Source of the DNA: Conexibacter stalactiti
Lineage (GTDB): Bacteria > Actinomycetota > Thermoleophilia > Solirubrobacterales > Solirubrobacteraceae
NCBI RefSeq assembly: GCF_035967765.1
Contig: NZ_JAYWIT010000023.1
Strand: one strand, 5' to 3'
Length of the DNA stretch: 64,000 nucleotides
Position 1 is the first letter of the stretch. Each line of letters opens with the position of its first letter. Made by a program: the position numbers and the translations under genes. Below the pieces are notes generated by a model. The model saw only the letters and a list, made by a program, of their open reading frames with translations, was not told the origin of the DNA and did not search any database. This document shows, one piece after another, positions 16,927 through 25,833 of this stretch.

Positions 16927-17831
16927 ACCGCCCCCACGCCGAGCGCGGCGCGGATCAGGGCGACTTCGCCGAGGCCGTCGTCGGGGACGACGTGGCCGTC
17001 GAGGTCGAGGATCGCGTCGAGCCGCTCCTCGATCGTCTCCGGCGTCGCGACCTCGGGCCCCACGTACACCCCCGGCGTGACGCCGACGAAGATCCGCCCG
17101 ACGCGACCGCCGCCGGCCGTCAGCACGTGATGCGTCAGCGTGCAGCGCTCAGAGGCGAGGTAGGCGACGACGGCGGCGACGTGCGCCGGGTCGAAGTGGT
17201 CGGCGATGTCGCCGAGCAGGTCTTCGGTCATCCGTGTCAGCGCCGTCGGCGAGATCGCGTTGGCGGTGATGCCGAAGCGCGCGCCCTCGACCGCGAGCAC
17301 GTTCATCAGGCCGAGCAGCCCGGCCTTCGCGGCGGCGTAGTTGGCCTGGCCGAAGGTGCCGAAGAGGCCTGAGGAGGAGGTCGTCAGCACGATCCGCCCG
17401 TAGCCCGCGCCCTTCATCACCCTGAAGGCCGGGCCGAGCACGTTGAACGCGCCACCGAGGTGCACGTCCATCACCGCCTGCACGTCGTCGGGCTCGAGCT
17501 TCGCGAACGACTTGTCGCGCAGGATCCCGGCGTTGTGGATCACGACGTCGAGCCGTCCGTAGGCGGCGACCGCCGCGGCGACGATCGCCTCGCCGCCGGC
17601 CGGGCTAGCGATCGACTCGGTCGACGCGAGCGCGCGGCCGCCGGCCGTCTCGATCTCGGCGACGACGGCCTCCGCCGCGCCGCTCGACGCGCCGTCGCCG
17701 TGGACGCTGAGTCCGACGTCGTTGACGATCACGGTCGCGCCGCGCTGCGCCAGCAGCAGCGCGTGCGCGCGGCCGATCCCGCCGCCGGCGCCGGTGACCA
17801 GCACGACGCGGTCGTTGAAGTCGATGCTCAT
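16923..17831 (-). CDS. SDR family dehydrogenase, peroxisomal MFE-2-like (3R)-hydroxyacyl-CoA dehydrogenase type
   Basis: 302 aa. Motifs: LVTGAGGGIGRAHALLLAQRGATVIVNDVG, NAG, TTSSSGLFGTFGQANYAAAKAGLLGL and NAISPTALTRMTEDLL; the long NDVG-containing segment and the extended C-terminal tail are typical of the MFE-2 subgroup. It probably oxidises a 3-hydroxy (or other secondary alcohol) acyl-CoA intermediate. Start and stop both overlap neighbours, so it is coupled to the thiolase before it and the HSD17B10-like SDR after it. Confidence 0.92.
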   Translation of the reverse strand: MSIDFNDRVVLVTGAGGGIGRAHALLLAQRGATVIVNDVGLSVHGDGASSGAAEAVVAEIETAGGRALASTESIASPAGGEAIVAAAVAAYGRLDVVIHNAGILRDKSFAKLEPDDVQAVMDVHLGGAFNVLGPAFRVMKGAGYGRIVLTTSSSGLFGTFGQANYAAAKAGLLGLMNVLAVEGARFGITANAISPTALTRMTEDLLGDIADHFDPAHVAAVVAYLASERCTLTHHVLTAGGGRVGRIFVGVTPGVYVGPEVATPETIEERLDAILDLDGHVVPDDGLGEVALIRAALGVGAV

Positions 17832-19018
17832 GCCGGTTCCTCCGTTCCGACCACTGCCATGAAGGCGACGCACGCGCCCGGCTGGCCGCCGAGGTTCTGC
17901 GCGACCGCGAGCCGCGCCCCCTCCACCTGCCGATCGCCGGCCTCGCCGCGCAGCTGCGTGAAGCACTCGAACAGCATCCGCAGCCCCGTCGCGCCGACCG
18001 GGTGGCCGAACGACTTCAGCCCGCCGTCGGGGTTGATCGCGACCTCGCCGTCGCGGTCGAAGACGCCGCCGAGCACGTCTCTCCAGCCCGCGCCGCGCTC
18101 GGAGAAGCCGAGGTCCTCCATCAGCACCAGCTCGGTCGGCGTAAAGCAGTCGTGCACCTCGGCGAGCGCGATCTCGCTGCGCGGGTCCGTCACGCCGGCC
18201 TGCGCGTACGCCTCCTGCGCGGCGGCGACGACCTCCGGGAAGGTCGTGAAGTCGTAGCCCTCGGCCGCGATCCCGGCGCCCGAGCCGGAGACGAACGCCA
18301 TCCCCTTCAGGTAGATCGGCCGGTCCGTGTACCTGTGCGCGTCCTCGGCCCGCACGATCAGCGCCGCGGCAGCGCCGTCGGCGACGCCGGAGCAGTCCAT
18401 CACGCCGAGCGGCCCGGCGATCTTCATCGAGCCGCTGATCGCCTCTCTGGCGATCTCCTTGCGGAACTGCGCGCGCTCGTTCAACGCGCCGTTGCGGTGG
18501 TTCTTCCAGGCGATGTGGGTCAACGTCTCGCGCAGCTGCGCGTCGCCGACCTCGTAGCGGTCGGCGTAGGCCGGCGCCAGCAGCGAGAAGGCGCCTGGCG
18601 CGGTCCACTCGACCTCGGTCCCGTCGCTCGGCGGCCAGGTCGCGGTGAGGCCGGAGAAGGAGGAGTCCTTCAGCTTCTCGACGCCGGTCGCCATCACGAC
18701 GTCGTAGGCGCCCGAGGCAACGGCGAAGCAGGCGTTGCGGAACGCCTCGGAGCCGGTCGCGCAGAAGTTCTCCACGCGCGTGACCGGCTTGCCCGTCATC
18801 CGCAGCGGTCTGGAGAGCGTCATCCCCGACATGCCGGAGCCCTGCGTGCCGACCCAGTAGGCGTCGACCTGGTCACGCTCCAGCCCGGGCACGCTCGCCA
18901 TGCACTCCTGCACGGCGTCGACGATCAGGTCGTCGGCCGACTTGTCCCAGTGGTCGCGGAACGGGGTGCAGCCCATCCCGACGATCGCGACGCGATCGCT
19001 CAGTCCGTTGCTCGCCAT
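17828..19018 (-). CDS. Thiolase-fold acyl-CoA acyltransferase/lyase (SCP-x/lipid-transfer type)
   Basis: 396 aa. Active-site Cys86 is in RVENFCATGSEAF; the second conserved cysteine/His region reads EVHDCFTPTELVLMEDLG and the C-terminal GGLKSFGHPVGATG matches the family. Members of this branch act as thiolases or as retro-aldolases that work only with a DUF35 partner (as Ltp2 with ChsH2 in cholesterol side-chain removal). The gene directly upstream encodes a DUF35 domain, 1 nt away, so a complex is likely. The reaction itself, thiolysis or retro-aldol, cannot be told from sequence. Confidence 0.92.
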   Translation of the reverse strand: MASNGLSDRVAIVGMGCTPFRDHWDKSADDLIVDAVQECMASVPGLERDQVDAYWVGTQGSGMSGMTLSRPLRMTGKPVTRVENFCATGSEAFRNACFAVASGAYDVVMATGVEKLKDSSFSGLTATWPPSDGTEVEWTAPGAFSLLAPAYADRYEVGDAQLRETLTHIAWKNHRNGALNERAQFRKEIAREAISGSMKIAGPLGVMDCSGVADGAAAALIVRAEDAHRYTDRPIYLKGMAFVSGSGAGIAAEGYDFTTFPEVVAAAQEAYAQAGVTDPRSEIALAEVHDCFTPTELVLMEDLGFSERGAGWRDVLGGVFDRDGEVAINPDGGLKSFGHPVGATGLRMLFECFTQLRGEAGDRQVEGARLAVAQNLGGQPGACVAFMAVVGTEEPA

Positions 19019-19019
19019 C

Positions 19020-20414
19020 TCAGGCCGCCTCCGGCCGTGCTTTCCAGAAGTAGTTGTGGATCCCGTCGCTGCTCGACAGGCGCCGGAAGGTCGGCCGCAG
19101 CAGGTCGCCGACGGCGATCCCGGCGGCCGGCAGGTCGGTCACCTGGACCGAGCGGCGCCCGCCGCCCTCGACGTCGACGATCGCGACCACCAGCGGCGGC
19201 GCCGGCGTCGGCGTGAGGTGGTCGACGGTGTAGCTGACGACGCGCGCCGGCTTGTCGCGCAGCGAGACCGGCTCGCTCGCGTCGACGGCGCCGCAGCTCG
19301 CGCAGGCGCGGCCGGGCGGCGTCGTGACCGTGCCGCACGCGGTGCAGCGGGCGGCGACGAGGCCGAACTTCCAGTCGCGCGTGCGCAGCGAGGGCGGCGC
19401 GGCCGGCGGCGCCGGGTCGGGCCGCTTGGCGCCGCTGATCTCCAGCAGGCCGCGCCAGCGCAGGAAGCGGTCGTAGGCGATCCAGGCGAGCGCGCCGGCC
19501 TGCGCGCGCACCGGAGCGGCGCGGTTGCCGGCGCCGGGCGCGCCCTCGGCGCGCAGCAGGAAGGCGTCGGCGCCGTCGGCGCCGGAGAGCGCGAGGATCG
19601 TCTCCCCAGCGGCGGCGCGGTCGAGCGCGTCGGCGATCAGCAGCGGCAGGTGGGCGGCGCCGGTGTGGCCGGTCAGCCGCTCCAGCTCCCCGTCGGCGCC
19701 GTCGCTGCCGAGCGCGCGGCGGGCGGCGCTCGCGGCGCGGCCGTTGGCGCAGGCGACGACGACGTGGTCGGGCCGTTCGACGCCGGCGGCCGCCAGCGCA
19801 CCACGCGCCGCCGACGCCAGCGCAGCGCCGAGCACGCCGGCCGTGAAGCGCTCGTCCCAGACCGTCGGGTGCGCCTCGCCGGGGGCGCGCCAGCGGTCGA
19901 GCAGCTCCTCGGTCGCGGCGGCGTGCGCGAGCACGGTCGCGGCCGGCGGCTGGCCGTCGCGCGGCGGTGCCAGCGCGACGGCGGCGTCGCCGTGGGCCAG
20001 CTCGTCGGGCGCGCCGGGGGCCGGGGTGCGCAGGTCGGCGGCGACGATCGCCGCGCCGCTGCGCAGCGCCAGCGCGAGCGCACCAGCGCCGGCGCGCAGC
20101 CCGACGAGATCGGCGGCGGCGACCGTCGCCGGCAGCTCCAGCACGGCGTGCACCGTCGCGGCCGAGCCCTTGTCGAGGTAGGGCGGCTGCGAGGTCGCCA
20201 GCAGCAGCGAGCTGGCGCCCGCGATCTCGTCGGCGAGCGGCAGCGCGGCGGCGACCGCGAGCGTGACGGCGTCCTCGTCGTGGGCGGCGACGGTGCGCGT
20301 CTGGCGCCCCGGTCTGCCGGCGTCGCCGAAGCGCGTCGTCGCGAGGCCGTGCGTCGGCAGGCGGACGGCGTAGGCGCCGATCGCGCCGAGGGGCTGGGGG
20401 TCAGACGGTGACAG
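19020..20414 (-). CDS. HMG-CoA synthase-like protein fused to a zinc-ribbon/OB-fold DUF35 domain
   Basis: An N-terminal thiolase-superfamily domain (GAIGAYAVRLP, ATSQPPYLDKGSAATVHAVLELP) is joined to a C-terminal DUF35 domain with four zinc-ribbon cysteines (RCTACGTVTTPPGRACASCG). Homology clearly begins near 20395, but the frame has no ATG or GTG before the GTG at 20153. A CTG at 20414, 4 nt after a GGAGGT, gives 464 aa and is my choice; a TTG- or ATT-type start or an assembly error are alternatives. The segment aligned with the catalytic Cys of HMG-CoA synthase reads VGLRAGAGAL with no cysteine, so it may be a scaffold or a different acyltransferase. Partner of the downstream thiolase. Confidence 0.8.
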   Translation of the reverse strand: MSPSDPQPLGAIGAYAVRLPTHGLATTRFGDAGRPGRQTRTVAAHDEDAVTLAVAAALPLADEIAGASSLLLATSQPPYLDKGSAATVHAVLELPATVAAADLVGLRAGAGALALALRSGAAIVAADLRTPAPGAPDELAHGDAAVALAPPRDGQPPAATVLAHAAATEELLDRWRAPGEAHPTVWDERFTAGVLGAALASAARGALAAAGVERPDHVVVACANGRAASAARRALGSDGADGELERLTGHTGAAHLPLLIADALDRAAAGETILALSGADGADAFLLRAEGAPGAGNRAAPVRAQAGALAWIAYDRFLRWRGLLEISGAKRPDPAPPAAPPSLRTRDWKFGLVAARCTACGTVTTPPGRACASCGAVDASEPVSLRDKPARVVSYTVDHLTPTPAPPLVVAIVDVEGGGRRSVQVTDLPAAGIAVGDLLRPTFRRLSSSDGIHNYFWKARPEAA

Positions 20415-21417
20415 GGGGACCTCCGGGGGATGCGCCCGGCGCGGTCGCCGGGGACAGCGGGTGGATGCAGCGGTAGCCGTCGCGCTCGCCGCCGCCGGAC
20501 CACGGGATCGCCGCGGCGCGGCACTCCTCGGTCGCGCGCGGGCAGCGGTCGGCGAAGCGGCAGCCGGTGAAGGCGCCGGTGACGCGCGGCGCCGAGCCCT
20601 CGATGCCGCGGATCGGGCCGTCGGCGCTCCAGCTCGGGACGGCCGCCAGCAGGCCCGCGCTGTAGGGATGACGGGGGTCGAGCAGCACGCGCCGCGTCGG
20701 GCCGATCTCGGCCGCCTGGCCGCCGTACATGACGACGACGCGGTCGCACAGGTCGGCGGCGAGCAGCAGGTCGTGCGTGACGAAGACGAGCGCGACCCCC
20801 AGCTCGGCGACCAGCTCGCGGAAGAGCGCGACGACCTCCGCCTGCGTCGTCACGTCGAGCGCCGTCGTGCACTCGTCGGCCAGCACGATCTGCGGCTCGG
20901 AGACGACCGCGAGCGCGATCGCGACGCGCTGCCGCTGGCCGCCGGAGAGCTGGTGCGGGTAGCTCCCGAGGACCCGTTCGGGATCGTCGATCTGCATCCG
21001 CCGCAGGACCGTCCGCATCCGCTCCTCTGCCTCGCCCTTGGAGATCCCGCGCTTGTGCGCCTTCAGCAACTCGCGCAGTTGCGCGCGCACCTTCAGGACC
21101 GGGTTGAGCGAGCGCGAGGCGTCCTGGAAGACGGTGCCGATCGCGCCGCCGCGCACGCTCGCGGTCGTGTCGCGACCGGGCGCGAGCACCTGCTCGCCGC
21201 CGACGCGGACCGCGCCGCGCGCGACCGTGACGTTCTTGTCGAGCAGCCCGATCAGGCTGCGCACGAGCGTCGTCTTGCCGCTGCCGGACTCGCCGACGAC
21301 GCCGACGATCTCGCCGGGGGCCAGCTCGAGGTCGAGCCCGTCGACGAGCACGAGCGTGTCGTCGGCGAGGCGCGCCTCGATCCGCAGGTCTTCGATCTGG
21401 AGCGCGGACGCGGTCAT
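20401..21417 (-). CDS. Oligopeptide-type ABC transporter ATPase (DppD/OppD type)
   Basis: 338 aa. Walker A GESGSGKTT, Q-loop TVFQDASRSLNP, signature QLSGGQRQRVAIALAVV, Walker B IVLADECTTALDV, and the C-terminal oligopeptide-importer cysteine cluster (CRFADRCPRATEEC). Starts with a one-base TGATG overlap to the upstream permease gene. It pairs with the second ATPase at 23261-24151 to drive the DppB/DppC-type channel. Its last 14 nt overlap the proposed CTG start of the HMG-CoA-synthase-like gene. Confidence 0.93.
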   Translation of the reverse strand: MTASALQIEDLRIEARLADDTLVLVDGLDLELAPGEIVGVVGESGSGKTTLVRSLIGLLDKNVTVARGAVRVGGEQVLAPGRDTTASVRGGAIGTVFQDASRSLNPVLKVRAQLRELLKAHKRGISKGEAEERMRTVLRRMQIDDPERVLGSYPHQLSGGQRQRVAIALAVVSEPQIVLADECTTALDVTTQAEVVALFRELVAELGVALVFVTHDLLLAADLCDRVVVMYGGQAAEIGPTRRVLLDPRHPYSAGLLAAVPSWSADGPIRGIEGSAPRVTGAFTGCRFADRCPRATEECRAAAIPWSGGGERDGYRCIHPLSPATAPGASPGGPPVTV

Positions 21418-22334
21418 CAGAACTTCCGCTTCTTCGGGTCGTAGTGGCTCAGCAGCGCGTCGCCGAGCAGGTTCACGAGCAGCACGACGACGGTGATCGC
21501 GACACCGGCGAACGTCGAGATCCACCACGCCTGGGTCAGCACCTCTCTGCCGGAGGCGAGGATCTGCCCCCACGAGATGTCCGGCGGCTGGATGCCGAGG
21601 TTGAGGAAGCTGAGCGCGCTCTCGATCAGGATCGCGGTGCCGACCTGCAGCGTCGCCAGCACGACGATCACGCCGGTCAGGTTCGGCAGCACGTGGCGCA
21701 GCACGATCCGCGCGCTGGAGGCGCCGGCGGCGCGCAGCCCGAGCACGAACTGGCGCTCGCGCACGGCCATCGTCTCGGCCCGCACGACGCGCGCGCAGGG
21801 CGCCCAGCCGGTCAGCGCCAGCACGACGATCAGGACGCCGAGCGAGCTGCCGCGGTTGGCGATGATCGCGAGCGCGATCAGCACGAACGGGAGCGCCAGC
21901 TGCGCCTCGATGAAGCGCGAGACGACGGTGTCGACCCAGCCGCGCTTGTAGCCGGCGAGCAGGCCGATCAGCGTGCCGGGGACGATCGCGACGATCGTGC
22001 CGACGATCCCGATCAGGAAGGTCAGGCGCCCGCCGGTGACCAGCCGCGAGAGCAGGTCGCGGCCGAGCTTGTCGGTCCCGAGCGGGTGCGACATCGAGCC
22101 GCCGTCGAGGAAGAACGGCGGCAGCAGCGTCTCGTCGAGGTGCTGTCTGTGCGGGTCGGGGAGGATCCCCAGCGCCGGCACGATCAGGACGATCAGCGCA
22201 ATGAAGGCGAGCGGCAGCGCGAGCCACAGCACGGCGCGCGGGCGGCGCGCGCGGCGCAGCGCGCTCGGCGACGGCGCGATCGCGGGGGTGACGGCGGTCA
22301 GCTCCGCCGCGGTGGAGTCGGTGGTGGTGGCCAT
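21417..22334 (-). CDS. Oligopeptide-type ABC transporter permease (DppC/OppC type)
   Basis: 305 aa. Membrane segment LWLALPLAFIALIVLIVPALGI, DppC signature HPLGTDKLGRDLLSRLVTGGRLTFLIGIVGTI, EAA loop FVLGLRAAGASSARIVLRHVLPNLTGVIVVLA, and FLNLGIQPPDISWGQILASGREVL. Located 3 nt after the DppB-type gene. Part of the importer that heads the acyl-CoA operon. Confidence 0.93.
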   Translation of the reverse strand: MATTTDSTAAELTAVTPAIAPSPSALRRARRPRAVLWLALPLAFIALIVLIVPALGILPDPHRQHLDETLLPPFFLDGGSMSHPLGTDKLGRDLLSRLVTGGRLTFLIGIVGTIVAIVPGTLIGLLAGYKRGWVDTVVSRFIEAQLALPFVLIALAIIANRGSSLGVLIVVLALTGWAPCARVVRAETMAVRERQFVLGLRAAGASSARIVLRHVLPNLTGVIVVLATLQVGTAILIESALSFLNLGIQPPDISWGQILASGREVLTQAWWISTFAGVAITVVVLLVNLLGDALLSHYDPKKRKF

Positions 22335-22337
22335 TGG

Positions 22338-23264
22338 TCAGGTGCGCAGGCGCGGGTCGACGACGACGTAGAGCAGGTCGACGAGCAGGTTGAGCAGGAC
22401 GAAGGTGACGGCGCCGACGATCACGACCGCCTGCGCGAGCGTGAAGTCGCGGAACTGCACCGCCTCCAGCGCGAGCGTGCCGAGGCCGGGCCACGAGTAG
22501 ACGTACTCGACGGCGACCGCGCCGGAGAGCAGCACGCCGGTCTGCAACGCGGTCACGGTCAGGACCGGCAGCGCGGCGTTGCGCAGCGCGTGCCAGCCGA
22601 CGACCCGCCGCGCGCTGAGGCCGCGGGCGCGGGCCGCGTCGATGTACGGCTCGGCGAGCACCTCGGCCATCGAGGCGCGCGTCAGGCGCGCGATGTGCGC
22701 GAGCGGCAGCAGCGACAGCGTGATCGCCGGCAGCACGAGGTGGTCGATCCCACCCGACTGGCCGGACGGCAGCAGTCTCAGTCTCACGGCGAAGATCAGG
22801 ATCAGCATCAGCCCGAGCCAGAAGACCGGCACCGACTGGCCCAGCAGCGCGACGGTCGAGGCGGCGCGGTCCCACCACGTCCCCTCCTTGACCGCCGCCA
22901 GCGTCCCGAGCGGGACCCCGATCAGGATCGCCAGCAGCATCGCGACGCCGAGCAGTTGGAGCGACTGCGGCAGCCGCGAGCGGATCAGCTCGCTGTTGGA
23001 GCGGAAGTACTGGAGCGAGTCGCCCAGCTCGCCGCGGACGGTGTCGCCGAGGTAGGTCGTGTACTGCTCCACGAGCGGCTTGTCGAGCCCCAGCTCCTGC
23101 TGCATCTGAGTGATCTGCTCGCGCTCGGCGAGCGGGCCGAGGATGTTGTAGACGGGGTCGCCGGAGAGGTGGCCGAGCGCGAACGCGGCCGTCAGCGCCA
23201 GCAGCAGCGTGACGAGCGCGGCGCCGAGCTTGCGCGCCCCGAACAGCGCCATGTTCGAATTCAT
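22338..23264 (-). CDS. Oligopeptide-type ABC transporter permease (DppB/OppB type)
   Basis: 308 aa. N-terminal membrane helix (ALVTLLLALTAAFALGHLSGDPVYNILG), periplasmic LGLDKPLVEQYTTYLGDTVRGELGDSLQ, EAA loop YIDAARARGLSARRVVGWHALRNAALPVLTV, final helices with YVYSWPGLGTLALEAVQFRDF. ATGA overlap with the upstream ATPase gene. Forms the channel with the DppC-type protein. Confidence 0.93.
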   Translation of the reverse strand: MNSNMALFGARKLGAALVTLLLALTAAFALGHLSGDPVYNILGPLAEREQITQMQQELGLDKPLVEQYTTYLGDTVRGELGDSLQYFRSNSELIRSRLPQSLQLLGVAMLLAILIGVPLGTLAAVKEGTWWDRAASTVALLGQSVPVFWLGLMLILIFAVRLRLLPSGQSGGIDHLVLPAITLSLLPLAHIARLTRASMAEVLAEPYIDAARARGLSARRVVGWHALRNAALPVLTVTALQTGVLLSGAVAVEYVYSWPGLGTLALEAVQFRDFTLAQAVVIVGAVTFVLLNLLVDLLYVVVDPRLRT

Positions 23265-24151
23265 GACGCCACCGCCCGCCCGGAAGAACGAGCCCCCTGG
23301 GCGAGATCTTCCAAGGCAATCCGAGGCCTCCGGCCGAGCGATTGCCCAGGGACAGCCGCGATCAACTCGCGCGTGTAGGGATGTCGCGGCGCGTCGAGCA
23401 CCTGCGCGCAGAGCCCCTCCTCGACGACGGTCCCTCTGCGCATCACGTAGACGCGGTCGGAGATCCGCCGCACGACCGAGAGGTCGTGGCTGATGAAGAG
23501 GATCGAGACGCCGGTGCCGTCGCGCAGCTCCAGCAGCAGTCGCAGCACCTCCGCCTGGACGGAGACGTCGAGGCCGGAGGTCGGCTCGTCGGCGACGAGC
23601 ACGCGCGGACGCATCAGCAGCGCGCGGGCGATGCAGACGCGCTGCGCCTGACCGCCCGAGAGCTGGTGCGGATAGCGGTCGAGCAGGTCGGGCGACAGGC
23701 GCACCTGCGCGAGCAGGCCGGCGTCGTCGGTCCAGCTCGTGCGCTGCGGCTGCAGCCCGCGCAGCTCCTTGAAGCCGGCCTTGACCGACTGGCGCGGGTC
23801 GAGCGAGCCGTGCGGGTCCTGGAAGATCACCTGCACCTCGGGGCGCAGCGCGCGCAGCTGTCGCGGGCGCAGCGTCGAGAGGTCGCGCCCGAGCAGCTCG
23901 ACCCGCCCCGACGTGTGCGCGCCGAGCGCCGTCAGCGCCATCGCCAGGCTCGTCTTGCCCGAGCCCGACTCGCCGACGACGCTGACGATCTCGCCCGCGT
24001 CGAGGTGGATCGAGACGCCGTCGACGGCGGCGAAGCGCTCGCCTCGCCCGCCGCCGCGGCGCTGGTGGATCACCGTCAGGCCGTCGACGTCGACGATCCG
24101 CTCGCGCGTCGCGGCGTCCGGCGCCACGGTGGTGTCGACGTCACGGCCCAT
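23261..24151 (-). CDS. Oligopeptide-type ABC transporter ATPase (DppF/OppF type)
   Basis: 296 aa. Walker A GESGSGKTS, QVIFQDPHGSLDPRQSV, signature QLSGGQAQRVCIARALL, Walker B VLVADEPTSGLDVS, and H-loop ISHDLSVVRRISD. Starts 3 nt after the binding-protein stop. Second ATPase of the importer. Here the two ATPases are separate genes, whereas the peptide operon at 4-12.7 kb carries them fused, so the two importers are not recent copies. Confidence 0.93.
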   Translation of the reverse strand: MGRDVDTTVAPDAATRERIVDVDGLTVIHQRRGGGRGERFAAVDGVSIHLDAGEIVSVVGESGSGKTSLAMALTALGAHTSGRVELLGRDLSTLRPRQLRALRPEVQVIFQDPHGSLDPRQSVKAGFKELRGLQPQRTSWTDDAGLLAQVRLSPDLLDRYPHQLSGGQAQRVCIARALLMRPRVLVADEPTSGLDVSVQAEVLRLLLELRDGTGVSILFISHDLSVVRRISDRVYVMRRGTVVEEGLCAQVLDAPRHPYTRELIAAVPGQSLGRRPRIALEDLAQGARSSGRAVAS

Positions 24152-24154
24152 CGC

Positions 24155-25762
24155 TCAGCCGCCGAGCTTCGCGTGCTCGAAGTGCGGCACGTTCAGCGGC
24201 GAGTACTCCAGGCCGCTGACGTCCTTGGCGCCGATGTTGAACGTCTGGTTGTAGAGCGGCGCGTAGCAGGCGTCCTCGACCACGGCGCGCGTGTTCAGCT
24301 CGTCGTAGATCGGCTGCGCCGTCTCCGCGTCGGGCTGCTCCAGCGCTCTCGCCGTCAGCACGTCCAGCTCTCTGTCGGGGCAGTTGGCCGTGATCGACGT
24401 CGAGGTCATGAAGCCGCGCGCGAAGAAGTCCGGGTGCGCGACGTTCGGCACCGCGCCGAGCAGGTAGATGCCGTCGATGTTGCGTCTGACGATCTGGCCG
24501 ACCATCGCGCCGTAGTCGAGCGCTCTGAGCGTGACTCTGAAGCCGGCCTCCTCGAGCATCCCGCCGGTCGCCTCGGCGACGTCCTGGATGTTCGTGTACT
24601 TCGTCGGGTACGTCAGCGTGACGCTCGGCGTCGCGCCTCTCAGCAGCGCCTTCGCCTCCTCCATGTTGGGCGTTATCTCCGAGGCCGGCTCCTCGCCGGG
24701 GAGCATGTTGAGCAGGCCGCCGGTCGCGGTCGCTCTGCCCTGGAAGATGCTCTCGACGATCTGGTCACGGTCGATCGCGAGCGCCGCGGCTCTGCGCACG
24801 GCGGGGTCGTCGAACGGCGCTCTGTCGGCCTGCAGGAAGGCGGTGATCTTGACGGCGGTCGGTATCTCGAGCACGTCGAGGCCGGCCTCCTGCGCCGCCT
24901 GCGCCTGCGTCGGCGGCAGGTCGAAGGAGACGTCGGCCGCGCCGCTCTGCAACAGCGAGAGGCGCTGCTGCGCGTCGGTGGCCCAGGTGAAGGTGACGTC
25001 TCTGACGCCCGGCGCGTCGCCCCAGTAGCCGGGGTTGGCGCTGACCTGCATCGAGCGGCCCGGCAGCTCTCTCGTCCACGTGAACGGGCCGGTGCCGACC
25101 GGTCTCTTCGTGAAGCCCTCGCTGCCGGCCTCTCTGTAGTACGCCGGCGGCAGCGCGAAGACGGTCGAGAGCAGGTTGACGAGGTTGACCTGCGGCGTTC
25201 TCGTCGTCACGACGACCGTGTCGTCGCCTCTCGCTCTGACCGATCTGACGTTGCCGAAGTACGACTTGAGGATGCCGGCGGGGTTGTCGACGTTCTCCTG
25301 GATCGCGAAGGCGGCGGCGGCCGCGTCGAACGGCTCGCCGTTGGTGAATCTGACGCCGGGACGGAGTCTGAACTCCCACGTCGTCGGGTTCGGCCGCGAC
25401 CAGTCGGTCACGAGGCCCGTTCTGTCGGGCAGCTCTCTCTCGTCGACGTTGACGAGCGGCTCCAGCATCGTGCCCCAGACGTACTGCCCGTCGCGGGCGC
25501 TGACGATCGGGTCCAGCCCCGACGGCGGCGCGGCGAGCACGACGCGCAGGTTGCCCTCCGGCGTTCCGCTCGCGCTGCTGCTGCCGCCGCCGTCGGCGGT
25601 CGTCGCGGCGCCGGCGCTGGCGCCGGTGCTGCCGCCGCTGTCGCCGTCGGACTCCGACGAGCCGCCGCAGGCGGCGACGCCGACGCTCAGCGCGAGCCCC
25701 GCGGCGAGCGTCAGAAACGCCGTGCGGGACCTGATGAGCACTGCTCCTGCGTGAGCCTTCAT
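24155..25762 (-). CDS. ABC transporter substrate-binding lipoprotein (family 5), first gene of the acyl-CoA operon
   Basis: 535 aa, ATG chosen for the signal peptide that follows and the strong ribosome site (GGAGGAGAGAGAG). Signal sequence ends in a lipobox (GVAACGG, Cys32), then a Ser/Gly/Ala linker and the family-5 fold (NLRVVLAAPPSGLDPIVSARDGQYVWGTMLEPLV; TTWEFRLRPGVRFTNGEPFDAAAAAFAIQ). The family also binds nickel, opines, glycosides and bile-acid-like conjugates, not only peptides. Leads nine co-directional genes ending in beta-oxidation enzymes, so its ligand is probably their substrate. Arginine is often AGA. The TetR-type site at 25837-25854 lies in its promoter. Confidence 0.93.
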   Translation of the reverse strand: MKAHAGAVLIRSRTAFLTLAAGLALSVGVAACGGSSESDGDSGGSTGASAGAATTADGGGSSSASGTPEGNLRVVLAAPPSGLDPIVSARDGQYVWGTMLEPLVNVDERELPDRTGLVTDWSRPNPTTWEFRLRPGVRFTNGEPFDAAAAAFAIQENVDNPAGILKSYFGNVRSVRARGDDTVVVTTRTPQVNLVNLLSTVFALPPAYYREAGSEGFTKRPVGTGPFTWTRELPGRSMQVSANPGYWGDAPGVRDVTFTWATDAQQRLSLLQSGAADVSFDLPPTQAQAAQEAGLDVLEIPTAVKITAFLQADRAPFDDPAVRRAAALAIDRDQIVESIFQGRATATGGLLNMLPGEEPASEITPNMEEAKALLRGATPSVTLTYPTKYTNIQDVAEATGGMLEEAGFRVTLRALDYGAMVGQIVRRNIDGIYLLGAVPNVAHPDFFARGFMTSTSITANCPDRELDVLTARALEQPDAETAQPIYDELNTRAVVEDACYAPLYNQTFNIGAKDVSGLEYSPLNVPHFEHAKLGG

Positions 25763-25833
25763 CTCTCTCTCCTCCGTCGGGCCCGCGACCCGGGCCCCAC
25801 CTCGATGGCGTTTCCAAGCGCCGTCTGGCTGCG

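Noticed and set aside
20401..23319. Single 972-codon minus-strand frame spanning the ATPase and both permease genes
   Set aside because: Only its C-terminal 338 codons encode an ATPase; the rest is out of frame with the two permease genes and lacks sense.
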